From Shewanella sp. VB17 (GTDB taxonomy: Bacteria > Pseudomonadota > Gammaproteobacteria > Enterobacterales > Shewanellaceae): a stretch of DNA of 64,000 nt. Shown here piece by piece: positions 36,091-45,493 of this stretch (positions within the stretch are counted from its first letter, which is position 1; each line of letters opens with the position of its first letter). The position numbers and the translations under genes were made by a program. The stretch lies in the NCBI RefSeq assembly GCF_013248905.1, contig NZ_JABRVS010000001.1, forward strand, positions 2,976,001 to 3,040,000. Reading direction: 5' to 3'. The notes under the pieces are model-generated. The model did no database searches, had not been told where the DNA came from, and saw nothing but the letters and a program-made list of their open reading frames with translations.

Positions 36091-37674
36091 ATGTCAAATT
36101 ATAAAGCTGATATCGACAGCACAACAACGCTATTAGAAAAAGAAGGTAGCGCATGGAATGCGATTAACCCTGAGTCAGTCGCTCGTATGCGAGCCCAGAA
36201 CCAGTTTAAGACAGGTTTAGACATCGCGAAGTACACTGCTAAGATAATGCGTGAAGACATGGCTAATTACGATGCGGATCACACGAAATACACCCAGTCT
36301 TTAGGGTGCTGGCATGGTTTTATTGGTCAGCAGAAGATGATTGCCATTAAAAAGCACCTGCTCAGCACTAAACGTTGTTATCTTTACTTATCGGGTTGGA
36401 TGGTGGCAGCCCTACGCAGTGAATTTGGACCATTGCCCGACCAATCAATGCATGAGAAAACCTCGGTTGCCAGTTTAATCAGCGAACTTTATACTTTCCT
36501 TCGCCAAGCCGATGCCCGTGAACTTGGTGGTCTTTTTCGTGAACTCGATAATGCCAACGGCAAAGAAAAAGACGCTGTTCAAGCAAAAATTGATCACTTC
36601 GAAACTCATGTGGTTCCGATTATTGCCGATATTGACGCAGGCTTTGGTAATGAAGAAGCCACTTATCTAATGGCGAAACAAATGATTGAAGCGGGTGCCT
36701 GTTGTATTCAACTTGAAAACCAAGTTTCAGACGTTAAACAATGTGGTCATCAAGACGGCAAAGTCACCGTCCCTCATGTTGAATTTCTTGCCAAAATCAA
36801 TGCGGTGCGTTATGCCTTCCTTGAGCTAGGTATTGATGATGGTGTCATTGTTGCGCGTACTGATTCATTAGGTGCTGGACTAACACAAAAAATAGCGGTG
36901 ACCTCGAAGCCAGGTGATCTTGGCGATCAATATAATTCATTCCTTGAAGTTGAAGAAGTCGTGACAGAGAACCTCAATAACGGCGATCTGGTCTTTAAAC
37001 GTGGTGATAAGTTGGTTAAGCCTGCACGTCTGCCTAATGGCCTGTTTAAATTCAGGGCGGGTACCGGTGAAGAACGCTGTGTACTCGACTGCATCACCAG
37101 CTTACAAAATGGGGCGGATTTGTTATGGATTGAGACTGAAAAGCCTCATGTGGCTCAAATTGGAGCCATGGTCAATGCCATCCGTCACGTTATTCCTAAC
37201 GCCAAACTGGTATACAACAACTCACCATCATTTAACTGGACACTGAACTTCCGTCAGCAGATCTTCGATATCATGGCACAAGCAGGTAAAGATGTATCGA
37301 GCTATAAGCGTGAAGACTTAATGAGTATCGATTACGACGGCACTGAACTGGCCATACAAGCAGATGAGAAAATCCGCACCTTCCAAGCTGATTCAGCACG
37401 TGAAGCAGGTATCTTTCATCACCTCATCACACTACCCACTTATCATACAGCGGCCCTGTCGACTGATAACTTGGCCAAAGAGTACTTCGGCGATCAAGGC
37501 ATGCTGGGGTATGTGGCGAATGTTCAGCGTCAAGAGATCCGCCAAGGCATCGCCTGTGTGAAACATCAACACATGTCAGGCTCTGATATTGGCGATGATC
37601 ACAAGGAGTACTTCTCAGGCGATCAAGCACTAAAAGCCTCGGGTAAAGATAACACAATGAATCAATTCAGCTAA
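36091..37674 (+). CDS. aceA: Isocitrate lyase, long type
   Basis: 527 residues from the ATG at 36091, set by GGAAGGGA; the frame runs upstream to a TTG at 36058 without a better start. It cleaves isocitrate to glyoxylate and succinate. The active-site segment is KQCGHQDGK (about 222-230), where short bacterial enzymes have KKCGH, and PIIADIDAGFGNEEATYLM, GVIVARTDSLGAGL and YNNSPSFNWTL are present. Length and sequence fit the 530-residue subfamily of Pseudomonas and Shewanella. A hairpin terminator follows, and the LysR gene is divergent upstream. Confidence 0.97.
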   Translation: MSNYKADIDSTTTLLEKEGSAWNAINPESVARMRAQNQFKTGLDIAKYTAKIMREDMANYDADHTKYTQSLGCWHGFIGQQKMIAIKKHLLSTKRCYLYLSGWMVAALRSEFGPLPDQSMHEKTSVASLISELYTFLRQADARELGGLFRELDNANGKEKDAVQAKIDHFETHVVPIIADIDAGFGNEEATYLMAKQMIEAGACCIQLENQVSDVKQCGHQDGKVTVPHVEFLAKINAVRYAFLELGIDDGVIVARTDSLGAGLTQKIAVTSKPGDLGDQYNSFLEVEEVVTENLNNGDLVFKRGDKLVKPARLPNGLFKFRAGTGEERCVLDCITSLQNGADLLWIETEKPHVAQIGAMVNAIRHVIPNAKLVYNNSPSFNWTLNFRQQIFDIMAQAGKDVSSYKREDLMSIDYDGTELAIQADEKIRTFQADSAREAGIFHHLITLPTYHTAALSTDNLAKEYFGDQGMLGYVANVQRQEIRQGIACVKHQHMSGSDIGDDHKEYFSGDQALKASGKDNTMNQFS

Positions 37675-37712
37675 TTAACTTATTGGTACTGCTGGTTCTC
37701 ATCATTCAACAC

Positions 37713-37744
37713 CAACAAAAATCAGGCTATTCTGATTTTTGTTG
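37713..37744 (+). terminator. Hairpin terminator after aceA
   Basis: Perfect 13-base stem CAACAAAAATCAG / CTGATTTTTGTTG with a six-base loop, starting 38 bases after the aceA stop. The T run lies in the 3' arm rather than after it, which is common in AT-rich genomes. Confidence 0.7.
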
Positions 37745-38048
37745 TTGAGGACCCAAAGTATGGTTGACATTGTTATTAATATCCGCATTATAGTCTGAAT
37801 TATCTCTATGTAAGTTAATGGTCTATATCAAAAATATGAATCAAATTTATACTCTTTGCTATGTGTTACAAACCAATAAGGTACGACTCAATGTCAATAC
37901 CTTATGGTTTAATATGCAGCGGAGAAAATGGAGTAACTAAGAGACTTTCTACCATTTTAAACCGCATGAGTCAGCAATGCGGTTATCTATCCTAACACCG
38001 CATTGCCCTCGAGTATTATCTATGTTGTTATAATGAGAGCCAAATGCC
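37745..38048. other. Intergenic region upstream of the EamA gene
   Basis: About 300 bases without a gene. It contains a promoter-like TTGACA (37763-37768) with ATTATA 17 bases later, an imperfect inverted repeat ACCAATAAGGTA / TACCTTATGGT near 37871-37912, and a perfect eight-base hairpin AACCGCAT (37960-37967) / ATGCGGTT (37977-37984). These could form a leader that regulates the transporter, but no known riboswitch is recognised. Confidence 0.35.
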
Positions 38049-39029
38049 ATGCCAGAACAAGCATCACATCAACCCGCAGTTAAGCATATAAACCAACCTC
38101 TTTTATCAAAAATGGTGCCAGTGGCTTTTTTGGCCGTCGTGCTTATCTGGTCGACAACCCCACTGGGCATTGTATGGAGCAGCGAGTCAGTTCACCCAAC
38201 GATGGCTGTGTTACTTCGAATGTTGATTGCGCTTGCTTTAGGTAGCTTAATTTTACTCATCACTCGAATTCGATTACCTATGTCTAAAACAGCACTCAAG
38301 TTATATGCCTTTTCATCCATTGGTATTGTTGGTGGCATGCTATTGAGCTATTTTTCAGCCAAGTATCTCATGTCGGGGACCATATCGTTAATCTTTGGAC
38401 TTTCTCCTTTGATATCCGGACTTTTAGCCCAAAAAATTCTTAATGAACCCACATTCGGGCCGATACGATCTTTATCATTGGTCGTGGCTTTTATCGGGCT
38501 TGGAATTGTGTGTTCCTCTAAAATCTCGTTAACGTCGGATAGCTGGATAGGTTTAGTACTGATTTTAACAGCAATGTTTCTGTTTAGCTTAAGTGGTGTG
38601 TTAATTAAAACGGTTAAAATTAACATCCACCCCATCGCAAGTACTGTCGGCGCACTGATGTTTTCCACGCCAATATTCATCTTAGCTTGGATCATATTTG
38701 ATGGCACTTTACCAATAGCACAATGGGAAATAAAATCTATTTATGCCATTATCTATCTTGGCATATTTGGCTCCTTAATTGGTTTTATTGGTTACTTTTA
38801 CATCTTGCAAAACCTCAAGGCGAGTACAGTGGCTTTAGTCACACTCATCACTCCTGTTTTTGCCATCATGCTAGGCGCAAGCCTCAATGGTGAAATCATC
38901 ACTTCATCCCTCATTTTAGGGGCTATCTGTGTCCTTTTGGGATTAAGTTTGTATCAATTTGGTGATCGATGCTTACAGCGTGTAAAGCTAAGTCGTCAAC
39001 GACGAGGCTCAACAAAGATTATTTTATGA
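38049..39029 (+). CDS. DMT superfamily (EamA) transporter
   Basis: 326 residues with ten predicted membrane helices in two EamA repeats (about 25-150 and 175-305). Repeat marks are LIWSTTPLGIVWSSE in the first and GSLIGFIGYFYILQNLKASTVALVTLITPVFAIMLG (split over helices 8-9) in the second. Such proteins export amino acids or other metabolites; the substrate cannot be told. The C-terminus is basic (QRVKLSRQRRGSTK), consistent with a cytoplasmic tail. It appears to be a single-gene unit. Confidence 0.9.
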   Translation: MPEQASHQPAVKHINQPLLSKMVPVAFLAVVLIWSTTPLGIVWSSESVHPTMAVLLRMLIALALGSLILLITRIRLPMSKTALKLYAFSSIGIVGGMLLSYFSAKYLMSGTISLIFGLSPLISGLLAQKILNEPTFGPIRSLSLVVAFIGLGIVCSSKISLTSDSWIGLVLILTAMFLFSLSGVLIKTVKINIHPIASTVGALMFSTPIFILAWIIFDGTLPIAQWEIKSIYAIIYLGIFGSLIGFIGYFYILQNLKASTVALVTLITPVFAIMLGASLNGEIITSSLILGAICVLLGLSLYQFGDRCLQRVKLSRQRRGSTKIIL

Positions 39030-39165
39030 AAAATAATCTTATATTCAATAAATTAAAAAAACTACAACCACATCATTAAAACAAATAGACAGTACTCGTT
39101 TTCCTAACGAGTACTTTAAAAAACCATCTAAAAATAAGCAACCTATGTAAATAGTGCCATAATGA

Positions 39166-42100
39166 ATGAATCACTCAAGGCAGAGGGATTTGCATCGTAT
39201 GTCAATATACGTTTGGAACAATCTATCAGTAAAAAATAAATTATTTAGTTTAGTTCTCATACCAATAGTGCTGTTACTGACACTCGCTGGACGACAGGTA
39301 TATTTCCTAACAATACAAATGTCTGAATTAGAGCGTTCGAATAACTTATCTCTCTATCTTCAAACAGTGTCGTTATTGTATCGCGAATCTCAACACGTCA
39401 ATGTTGAGAATGCAGGTCAGATGACTGCATCATTATCGGCAAAGCTTACCACACTCTCTCCTGCTATTTTTCGCACTAACACACAGACAGTAAACACATT
39501 GATTGATAACTTCAATGAAGCAACATTATCGATTATAGAAGCCAATGACCAATATGAAAAACTCGATGCAATCGAATGGCAAGCTGACTTATACCAACTA
39601 ATTTTACTGAGCATTGAACGTGTACCACTGGAACATTCCAATACTGACATTAAACATCATCTATATGCATTATTGCAATTAGAATGGTTAATGTTTTGGT
39701 CGAACGAAGAAGATAAACTCAGTAGATCCTTATTCAATATCCATCAAGATATGCAAAAGTATGACCACGAATTGGCAGAACAGATCCAAACGTTAAGCCA
39801 GAGACAGTTACTTTTTTTAGAACGATTTGTGTCATTGAATGCTAACACTGCTCAAGTGGCTTTAATGGTTAACACATTTAAAAATGAGGTATTTATCACC
39901 AGTCAACAATTTCGGAGTATTTTACTCAATATGACCGCGATTGAGTCATTAACTCAACAAGATGTAAATCGTGGATTAAACGCCCTTTCCACTCGATTGA
40001 CGCTGCTTCTTGCCGTTGGCAATAATATAAAATCTCAGTTTCAATCTGACGTTGAACAAGCCATTGATGCTGCTGAGATTCAACGTGCTCTGTTCATTTC
40101 AATGATCACTGTACTCACGTTATTGGTTATTGGTTTTGCGCTAAGTTTTGCTCGACAAATGACTCACAACTTAAATCTCATATTAACGTTTATTAAATCA
40201 AACGATATTGCCCATCAATCCTTGCTCTCTGCTCTGATCAAAGGAAAAGATGAACTCAGTCTATTTGCACAACAAGTCGCGCGATTAACATGGGAAAGAC
40301 ACCAGACTAATGAGAAGCTCATTGTTGCAAAAGAAGCCGCCGAACAAGCCAAAGATGAAGCGATACAAGCCAGTAAAGCTAAAAGTAGTTTTCTGGCGAA
40401 TATGTCTCATGAAATACGCACACCTTTAAATGGTGTTATTGGTATTGCAGAAATACTCGCTGATACAGCACTTAGCCCCACTCAGCAAGACTACCTCGAT
40501 ACAATAGAAACATCTTCACAGCTTCTGTTAAGTCTAATCAATGACATACTTGATTTTTCAAAAATTGAATCTGGCATGTTGTTAATCAACCCAGGTTCTA
40601 CTTGTATACGTGAAACTATTTATGATGTTGCTGCTATTGCCGCACCCAAAGCAAGAGAAAAAGGCATAGAAATAAAAGTCAACATCAGTGAAAATACTCC
40701 CTGTAGAGTGATGGTCGATGATCATCGTTTACGCCAAATTCTGATGAATTTTATGTCCAATGCCGTTAAATTCACATTACAAGGCTCTGTCACTTTATCA
40801 ATAGAAACTCAGAATATAACGGATGAAAACACCCAGATTAGATTTGCTGTTCAAGATTCTGGCATTGGTATTGATGAACTACAACAACAGAATATTTTCA
40901 CCCCTTTCATTCAAGAAGACGATTCAATTACCAAGCAATTTGGGGGCACGGGTTTAGGGCTGGCGATCAGTACACAATTGGTAGAGATCATGGGGGGGGA
41001 AATCTTATTAGACTCACGTAAAGGACAAGGTAGCTGTTTCTATTTTGATCTTCAATTACCTATTGATATTCAGCACTATGAACCCAAGAACGCCTTTACT
41101 CCAATAACACTGGTTTGTAATAATCCTTTACTACGCCAATATATAGGATCTGAATTATCATTTTACCAAGTGGCCATTTCACAGCATATCGATACGATAG
41201 AGGCGATCCTTGCTCAACCAATAGCGCAAACCAAGTCCCTATCTACTATAATTATCCTAGAAGACGTGATATACCAGAATTCTCCCGTTTTAACTCAAGA
41301 AAATAATCAGACATTAAAAAAACAATTTGAAACTCTCACATCTCGCGGCGTGTCCATTTGCTTAATCAGACCATTTCTTGGTACCCACTATGATTTTGGT
41401 AACAGTATTGCAGCAGTATTGTTCCTTCCTTTACTTGGAACGCGTTTACTCAAAGCACTTGAAACGTGCCAAGCAAGTCATCAAGTTATAATGAGTTCAC
41501 AAACCACTGAATTAATGAAAAATAATAACGTGCTCATTGTTGAAGATAATTTAGTCAATCAAAAGATTGCTGGATTACACGTAGCAAAAGCTGGCTTTGA
41601 CTTCGATTTAGCAAATAATGGTGAAGAAGCCATTCAAATGTACACCAAGCATCCTCATTATGCTGCTATTTTGATGGATTGTATGATGCCGGTCATGGAT
41701 GGTTTTACGGCGACAGAGCAGATCCGAAACATCGAAAAAGAACGCAATATGTCGCGCAGGATCCCAATTATAGCCTTAACTGCAAGCGTACTTGATGATG
41801 ATATTCAAAAATGCTTCGATGTTGGCATGGATGATTATCTTTCTAAGCCTTTTAAAATGAAGGCTCTTAAAGAGAAACTTCTCGCTGCAACTGAGTCTAT
41901 TACACTCTCAAATACAATAAAAAACAATGAAAAACAACAACTTAGTGTTAGCCAGACAAATATCACTAAGCCATGTCTCATCAAATCTGCAAGGATCCTA
42001 TTGGTTGAAGACAATCACATTAATCAAGAAGTGGCTTCATATATGCTTTTAAAAGCAGGTTATTCTTTTGATATCGCTGACAATGGTCAAGATGCGGTTG

Positions 42101-42360
42101 ACATGTATCGTAAAGATAATAGTTATGACATTATTTTAATGGATTGCATGATGCCAATAAAAGATGGCTTTACTGCAAGCGAAGAAATCAGGGCTCACGA
42201 ACACGCATCTGGACTGAATAAAACACCGATCATCGCACTAACAGCGAGCATTATCGATGATGATGTACAACGTTGTTATGATTCTGGAATGGACGCCTAT
42301 GTTGCCAAACCGGTTAGAAAAGAAAAATTACTTCACCAAATAGAAAGTGTCATGATATGA
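39166..42360 (+). CDS. Hybrid histidine kinase with two receiver domains
   Basis: 1064 residues from the ATG at 39166; an ATG at 39199 (residue 12) is a possible alternative, and neither has a strong ribosome-binding site. Order: TM helix (about 28-46), helical periplasmic sensor, TM helix (about 310-330), HisKA with His415 (MSHEIRTP), HATPase (N box MSNAVKF, DSGIGI, GGTGLGLA), a degenerate receiver-like region (about 645-775), receiver 1 with Asp838 (LMDCMMPVMDGF) and receiver 2 with Asp993 (LMDCMMPIKDGF). No HPt domain is present, and a free HPt gene lies 2 kb downstream. The next gene starts ten bases after its stop. Confidence 0.93.
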   Translation: MNHSRQRDLHRMSIYVWNNLSVKNKLFSLVLIPIVLLLTLAGRQVYFLTIQMSELERSNNLSLYLQTVSLLYRESQHVNVENAGQMTASLSAKLTTLSPAIFRTNTQTVNTLIDNFNEATLSIIEANDQYEKLDAIEWQADLYQLILLSIERVPLEHSNTDIKHHLYALLQLEWLMFWSNEEDKLSRSLFNIHQDMQKYDHELAEQIQTLSQRQLLFLERFVSLNANTAQVALMVNTFKNEVFITSQQFRSILLNMTAIESLTQQDVNRGLNALSTRLTLLLAVGNNIKSQFQSDVEQAIDAAEIQRALFISMITVLTLLVIGFALSFARQMTHNLNLILTFIKSNDIAHQSLLSALIKGKDELSLFAQQVARLTWERHQTNEKLIVAKEAAEQAKDEAIQASKAKSSFLANMSHEIRTPLNGVIGIAEILADTALSPTQQDYLDTIETSSQLLLSLINDILDFSKIESGMLLINPGSTCIRETIYDVAAIAAPKAREKGIEIKVNISENTPCRVMVDDHRLRQILMNFMSNAVKFTLQGSVTLSIETQNITDENTQIRFAVQDSGIGIDELQQQNIFTPFIQEDDSITKQFGGTGLGLAISTQLVEIMGGEILLDSRKGQGSCFYFDLQLPIDIQHYEPKNAFTPITLVCNNPLLRQYIGSELSFYQVAISQHIDTIEAILAQPIAQTKSLSTIIILEDVIYQNSPVLTQENNQTLKKQFETLTSRGVSICLIRPFLGTHYDFGNSIAAVLFLPLLGTRLLKALETCQASHQVIMSSQTTELMKNNNVLIVEDNLVNQKIAGLHVAKAGFDFDLANNGEEAIQMYTKHPHYAAILMDCMMPVMDGFTATEQIRNIEKERNMSRRIPIIALTASVLDDDIQKCFDVGMDDYLSKPFKMKALKEKLLAATESITLSNTIKNNEKQQLSVSQTNITKPCLIKSARILLVEDNHINQEVASYMLLKAGYSFDIADNGQDAVDMYRKDNSYDIILMDCMMPIKDGFTASEEIRAHEHASGLNKTPIIALTASIIDDDVQRCYDSGMDAYVAKPVRKEKLLHQIESVMI

Positions 42361-42370
42361 GAGATCACCA

Positions 42371-42847
42371 ATGACTTTACCACCAACATTGTTGAATCCA
42401 TGCAAGTTGAAAAAAATCGCTATTATCATTGTGTTACTTAAACTCGTCATTCTACCCACCTCACTGTATGCTAACGACAATTACGTTATTTTTTCTCTTG
42501 ATCCTGAATTCACTGAAATTTCAATTCATAAGGCAAGAAAATTATATAAGGGGAAAAGTAAACGCCTTAATGGTAAACGAGTTGAGCTTTCTGACTGGCC
42601 AGAAAACAGTCAAGAACGAGCAAGTTTTTATCAAAATTTACTCGGTAAAAATACGGCACAAATGAATGCTCATTGGGCGAGTTTATCTTTTTCTGGGAAA
42701 GTGAGATACCCTAAAGAACTTGATAAAGCAAACATAAATGTGTTAATTCAATGGTTAAAAGCAAAGCCTAACCGTATCGGTTATGCGCGTCTAACATCTC
42801 TGCCTAAAAACGCCACCATCTTATATATCGTTAACTCGGACAATTAA
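42371..42847 (+). CDS. PstS-like phosphate-binding-type periplasmic protein
   Basis: 158 residues with a signal segment (IAIIIVLLKLVILPTSLYA) and a PBP-like body: IHKARKLYKGKSKRL, ERASFYQNLLGKNTAQMNAHW and the C-terminal RIGYARLTSLPKNATIL. This is the short form found beside porin and kinase genes rather than a full 330-residue PstS. It probably binds an anion or acts as a co-sensor for the kinase just upstream. The stop is two bases before the porin-like start. Confidence 0.75.
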   Translation: MTLPPTLLNPCKLKKIAIIIVLLKLVILPTSLYANDNYVIFSLDPEFTEISIHKARKLYKGKSKRLNGKRVELSDWPENSQERASFYQNLLGKNTAQMNAHWASLSFSGKVRYPKELDKANINVLIQWLKAKPNRIGYARLTSLPKNATILYIVNSDN

Positions 42848-42848
42848 T

Positions 42849-43898
42849 ATGAGAATAATCTCTGCAGCTTTAGTCATCCTATCTTTTCCAGCTGCTGCCA
42901 TCATAGAAATAACAGATAACTTAGCATTGGGAGGTTTCGGCTCTAGCTCATGGGCTAAATCAGATAATGCCACTTCCTTGATGATCCATCGAGGTTTTGT
43001 TGATGAAAGTTGCTATGATTGTGATACTACCTTTGGCGTTCAATTAGATTATTATTATGATGCGTTAAAGGCCTCTATACAAGTTGTCAAACGTCCTCAA
43101 GATGGCTGGGATGATCCTCAAATTGAATGGGCTTACATTGGGTATGACATTGATGATTTCGATATACATGTAGGTACACTTCGACTGCCACTGTTTCTAA
43201 CATCAGAATATTATTATGTTGGGCACGCCTACAAAATGGCCCGTCCGCCAACAGAGGTATATAACAGTATCTTGGGGATCACGGCTTTTAACGGCGTAGA
43301 TGTGAGTTGGAACATCGACATTAATGATACTCAATCTCTTGTTGTTACACCTTTTTATGGATTCGAAGATGAAAATGAAGTTAATTATTCTTCTTCTACT
43401 ACTCTCAATTTTTCCATCAGCAGTATGCTTGGTTTTAATGCTAGGTTGAGCAGTGATAATTATCGATGGAATTTTGCCCTACTTAATGCTCAGTATGACC
43501 AAACCAATAGTGTTAGATTCGGTGAGCAAGTGATTGTTGTGCAAAATGATAATCAAAGTCTACTTTTATGGTCATTAGGAGCTGAATATGAAATAGGTTC
43601 CACTTTACTTACCATTGAAGCTCAAATTAATGATTATTCTTCTTCTTGGTATAGTAGCATTGCTTATCAGCATCAGAGTGTCACTTCCTATATAAGCTAT
43701 GGTACTCAGTATGATGCCAATGAAAAAATAGTCAGTAATAGTTATCTCATAGGATTGCGCTATGATCTTTACTTTAATCTATCCATGAATGGAGAGCTTC
43801 AATATTTTGATTTAACGAAAGACAGAGGCACTTTTTTATCTTCCCCAATAAAAGATGAGGCATTTCTTTATACTGTCATGCTTAATTTTGTCTTCTAA
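42849..43898 (+). CDS. Outer-membrane beta-barrel, porin-like
   Basis: 349 residues with a signal peptide (MRIISAALVILSFPAAA), alternating hydrophobic strands rich in Tyr and Trp, and a C-terminal Phe (MLNFVF) typical of Omp85-dependent barrels. Segments such as ALKASIQVVKRPQDGW, EWAYIGYDIDDFDIHVGTLRLPLF resemble the porin-type proteins of Shewanella and Vibrio sensing clusters. A Cys pair (CYDC, about 55-58) lies near the N-terminus. It is translationally adjacent to the PstS-like gene, so channel, binding protein and kinase may act as one sensing unit. Confidence 0.75.
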   Translation: MRIISAALVILSFPAAAIIEITDNLALGGFGSSSWAKSDNATSLMIHRGFVDESCYDCDTTFGVQLDYYYDALKASIQVVKRPQDGWDDPQIEWAYIGYDIDDFDIHVGTLRLPLFLTSEYYYVGHAYKMARPPTEVYNSILGITAFNGVDVSWNIDINDTQSLVVTPFYGFEDENEVNYSSSTTLNFSISSMLGFNARLSSDNYRWNFALLNAQYDQTNSVRFGEQVIVVQNDNQSLLLWSLGAEYEIGSTLLTIEAQINDYSSSWYSSIAYQHQSVTSYISYGTQYDANEKIVSNSYLIGLRYDLYFNLSMNGELQYFDLTKDRGTFLSSPIKDEAFLYTVMLNFVF

Positions 43899-43971
43899 AA
43901 AATGTATCTCTGTCGATAAACATAAAGATTGGAACTATGTCAATAATTTAGTTAATTAAAAAGGATAGAAA

Positions 43972-44100
43972 ATGAATATTAGTAGATATGTAAATGCTAG
44001 ATTTCAGCAACACCTGAGCAACTAAATGACATGATGCCAAACGGAATTTATTTCCCTGATGGTTTTATATGCAGCACGTGTCAGATTGTGCTTTATTTTC
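43972..44100 (+). pseudogene. Possible frameshifted zinc-ribbon transposase remnant
   Basis: An ATG at 43972 with AAGGA gives NISRYVNARFQQ; after a shift of frame near 44007 the reading continues ATPEQLNDMMPNGIYF, PDGFICSTCQ. The pattern P-x-G-F-x-C-x-x-C resembles the N-terminal zinc ribbon of IS1595-like transposases. Nothing of the catalytic domain is found in the rest of the 415-base gap. Evidence is thin and the family is uncertain. Confidence 0.3.
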
Positions 44101-44313
44101 AGTCAATAAAGTTAGAAAGCGCTCTGGTGAAGCTAGGGATTTCAATCTTTAATATCAATGAAAAGAGGCACATTAGATGAACTAGCAAGGTTTTCAGAAT
44201 ATAAAATTTGCAAATATTATATAATAAAAATCGTTGGGGCAATGCTCAACACAAGGATGGCATTCAGTATCGAAATAAGGGTTACATGATAACCCATAGT
44301 GGAGAGGTATTTT

Positions 44314-44655
44314 ATGATTGATTTAACCAATTTTTTTAAACAATGGGAAAATAACTCAGAGTCCATAGAAGTTATCTTAACAGCTTATCTGGACGAATAC
44401 GCAGAAGCTGAGACAACATTACGCACGCTTTTCGACGCTCAAAATTGGGGTGAAATATATATATTCTCTCACTCATTAAAAGGACTTTTAGTTGATTTTG
44501 GTGAGAAAGATACCTCAGTTATTTTAGCCGAAATAGAACAAAAAACCCAAATAGGCCAGTCAGTGGACGAGCACTTAATTAATCAAACTTGCTTAGCATT
44601 ACCTGACATACATGCACAAATACAGACGGAACTGTCTTGTTTTTTAACCAAATAA
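44314..44655 (+). CDS. Stand-alone HPt phosphotransfer protein
   Basis: 113 residues from the ATG at 44314, set by GGAGAGG six bases upstream; a GTG at 44299 is also in frame. The phospho-His is His53 in FSHSLKGLLVDFGEK, within a four-helix HPt domain and no other domain. Such proteins shuttle phosphate from a hybrid kinase receiver to a response regulator. The kinase at 39166-42360 has receivers but no HPt, and the only genes between are a binding protein and a porin, so this is the likely partner. Its output regulator is not in the window. Confidence 0.85.
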   Translation: MIDLTNFFKQWENNSESIEVILTAYLDEYAEAETTLRTLFDAQNWGEIYIFSHSLKGLLVDFGEKDTSVILAEIEQKTQIGQSVDEHLINQTCLALPDIHAQIQTELSCFLTK

Positions 44656-44791
44656 ATAGGCTTAGCACTGCTACATACCTAATGCCTATTCACCCACACT
44701 CGCCATTTTCCCTCTTTATTCTGCTCTAATCGACTTAACACCTTGGTTTGGGATAATAGCCACTGCCACTTAGCCTACCTATGCCGTGACC

Positions 44792-44828
44792 AAGTTATTG
44801 CTTTCAATTAATTTGAAAGTAATAACTT
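44792..44828. repeat. 16-base inverted repeat spanning the yjjG stop codon
   Basis: AAGTTATTGCTTTCAA (44792-44807) pairs with 44813-44828 with one G-U wobble and a five-base loop. The TAA stop of yjjG lies in the loop. There is no T run. It may end yjjG transcription or protect the mRNA. Confidence 0.5.
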
Positions 44829-45482
44829 CAAATTATATAATGAGTTAACTTCATAATGAGGCGTAATTCCATCAGAGGCCTGTTGTTCATGACAATTTAA
44901 CCAACAGGTATCTACACCAGCGTTTAATCCTCCCAAGATATCGGAGTGTGGGTTATCGCCAACCATTAATACCTTATTCCGCTCAGGATAGTTCATCAAT
45001 GCTAAAGCATGCTCAAATATGCCTACATCTGGTTTAGCCATTCCCACCTCTTCAGAGATCACCACGTGATCAAATGCATCAAGTAGTCCGGTTTTCTGTA
45101 AACGAACGGTTTGCAGCTCAGTGAAACCATTGGTGATGATCCCAAGGCTGGCCTTACCTACTAACTCATCGATAAGCGCTTTAGCACCGGGCAATAAATC
45201 ACAGATCTCCGCCATGTCCTGTAAAAAATGACTGTTAAGTTGTTGGGCACTGACACCAATCTTTTCTCCCCACTGAATAAATCTTCTTGTTTGTAACTCA
45301 GCGGCAGTAATTAATCCATTCTGATAATCGACCCAGAGTGGCTTGTTAATGTGTTGATAGAGTTCAAAATCTGTGTCTTTGAAATCAATAGCAAAACGGC
45401 TAAACATAAGCTTAAGACCTGCAAATGCATCGAAATGAAACAAGGTTTCATCGGCATCAAAGAGTATCCATTGGTATTGCAT
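44808..45482 (-). CDS. yjjG: HAD-type pyrimidine 5'-nucleotidase YjjG
   Basis: 224 residues, the Escherichia coli length. HAD motifs: FDADETLF (about 8-15, nucleophile Asp and the acid Asp), ITNGF (about 115-119, motif II Thr), the Lys in GMAKPDVGIF and VGDNPHSDILGG (motif IV). The enzyme dephosphorylates dUMP, dTMP and noncanonical pyrimidine nucleotides and so helps clean the nucleotide pool. It starts 12 bases after the remains of a P-loop kinase gene on the same strand. Confidence 0.93.
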   Translation of the reverse strand: MQYQWILFDADETLFHFDAFAGLKLMFSRFAIDFKDTDFELYQHINKPLWVDYQNGLITAAELQTRRFIQWGEKIGVSAQQLNSHFLQDMAEICDLLPGAKALIDELVGKASLGIITNGFTELQTVRLQKTGLLDAFDHVVISEEVGMAKPDVGIFEHALALMNYPERNKVLMVGDNPHSDILGGLNAGVDTCWLNCHEQQASDGITPHYEVNSLYNLKLLLSN

Positions 45483-45493
45483 TTTAGTCCTTT

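Noticed and set aside
44660..44780. 34-codon minus-strand frame with many Trp (KWQWLLSQTK, GKWRVWVN)
   Set aside because: Looks protein-like but is short, has no start and no family I recognise; chance cannot be excluded.
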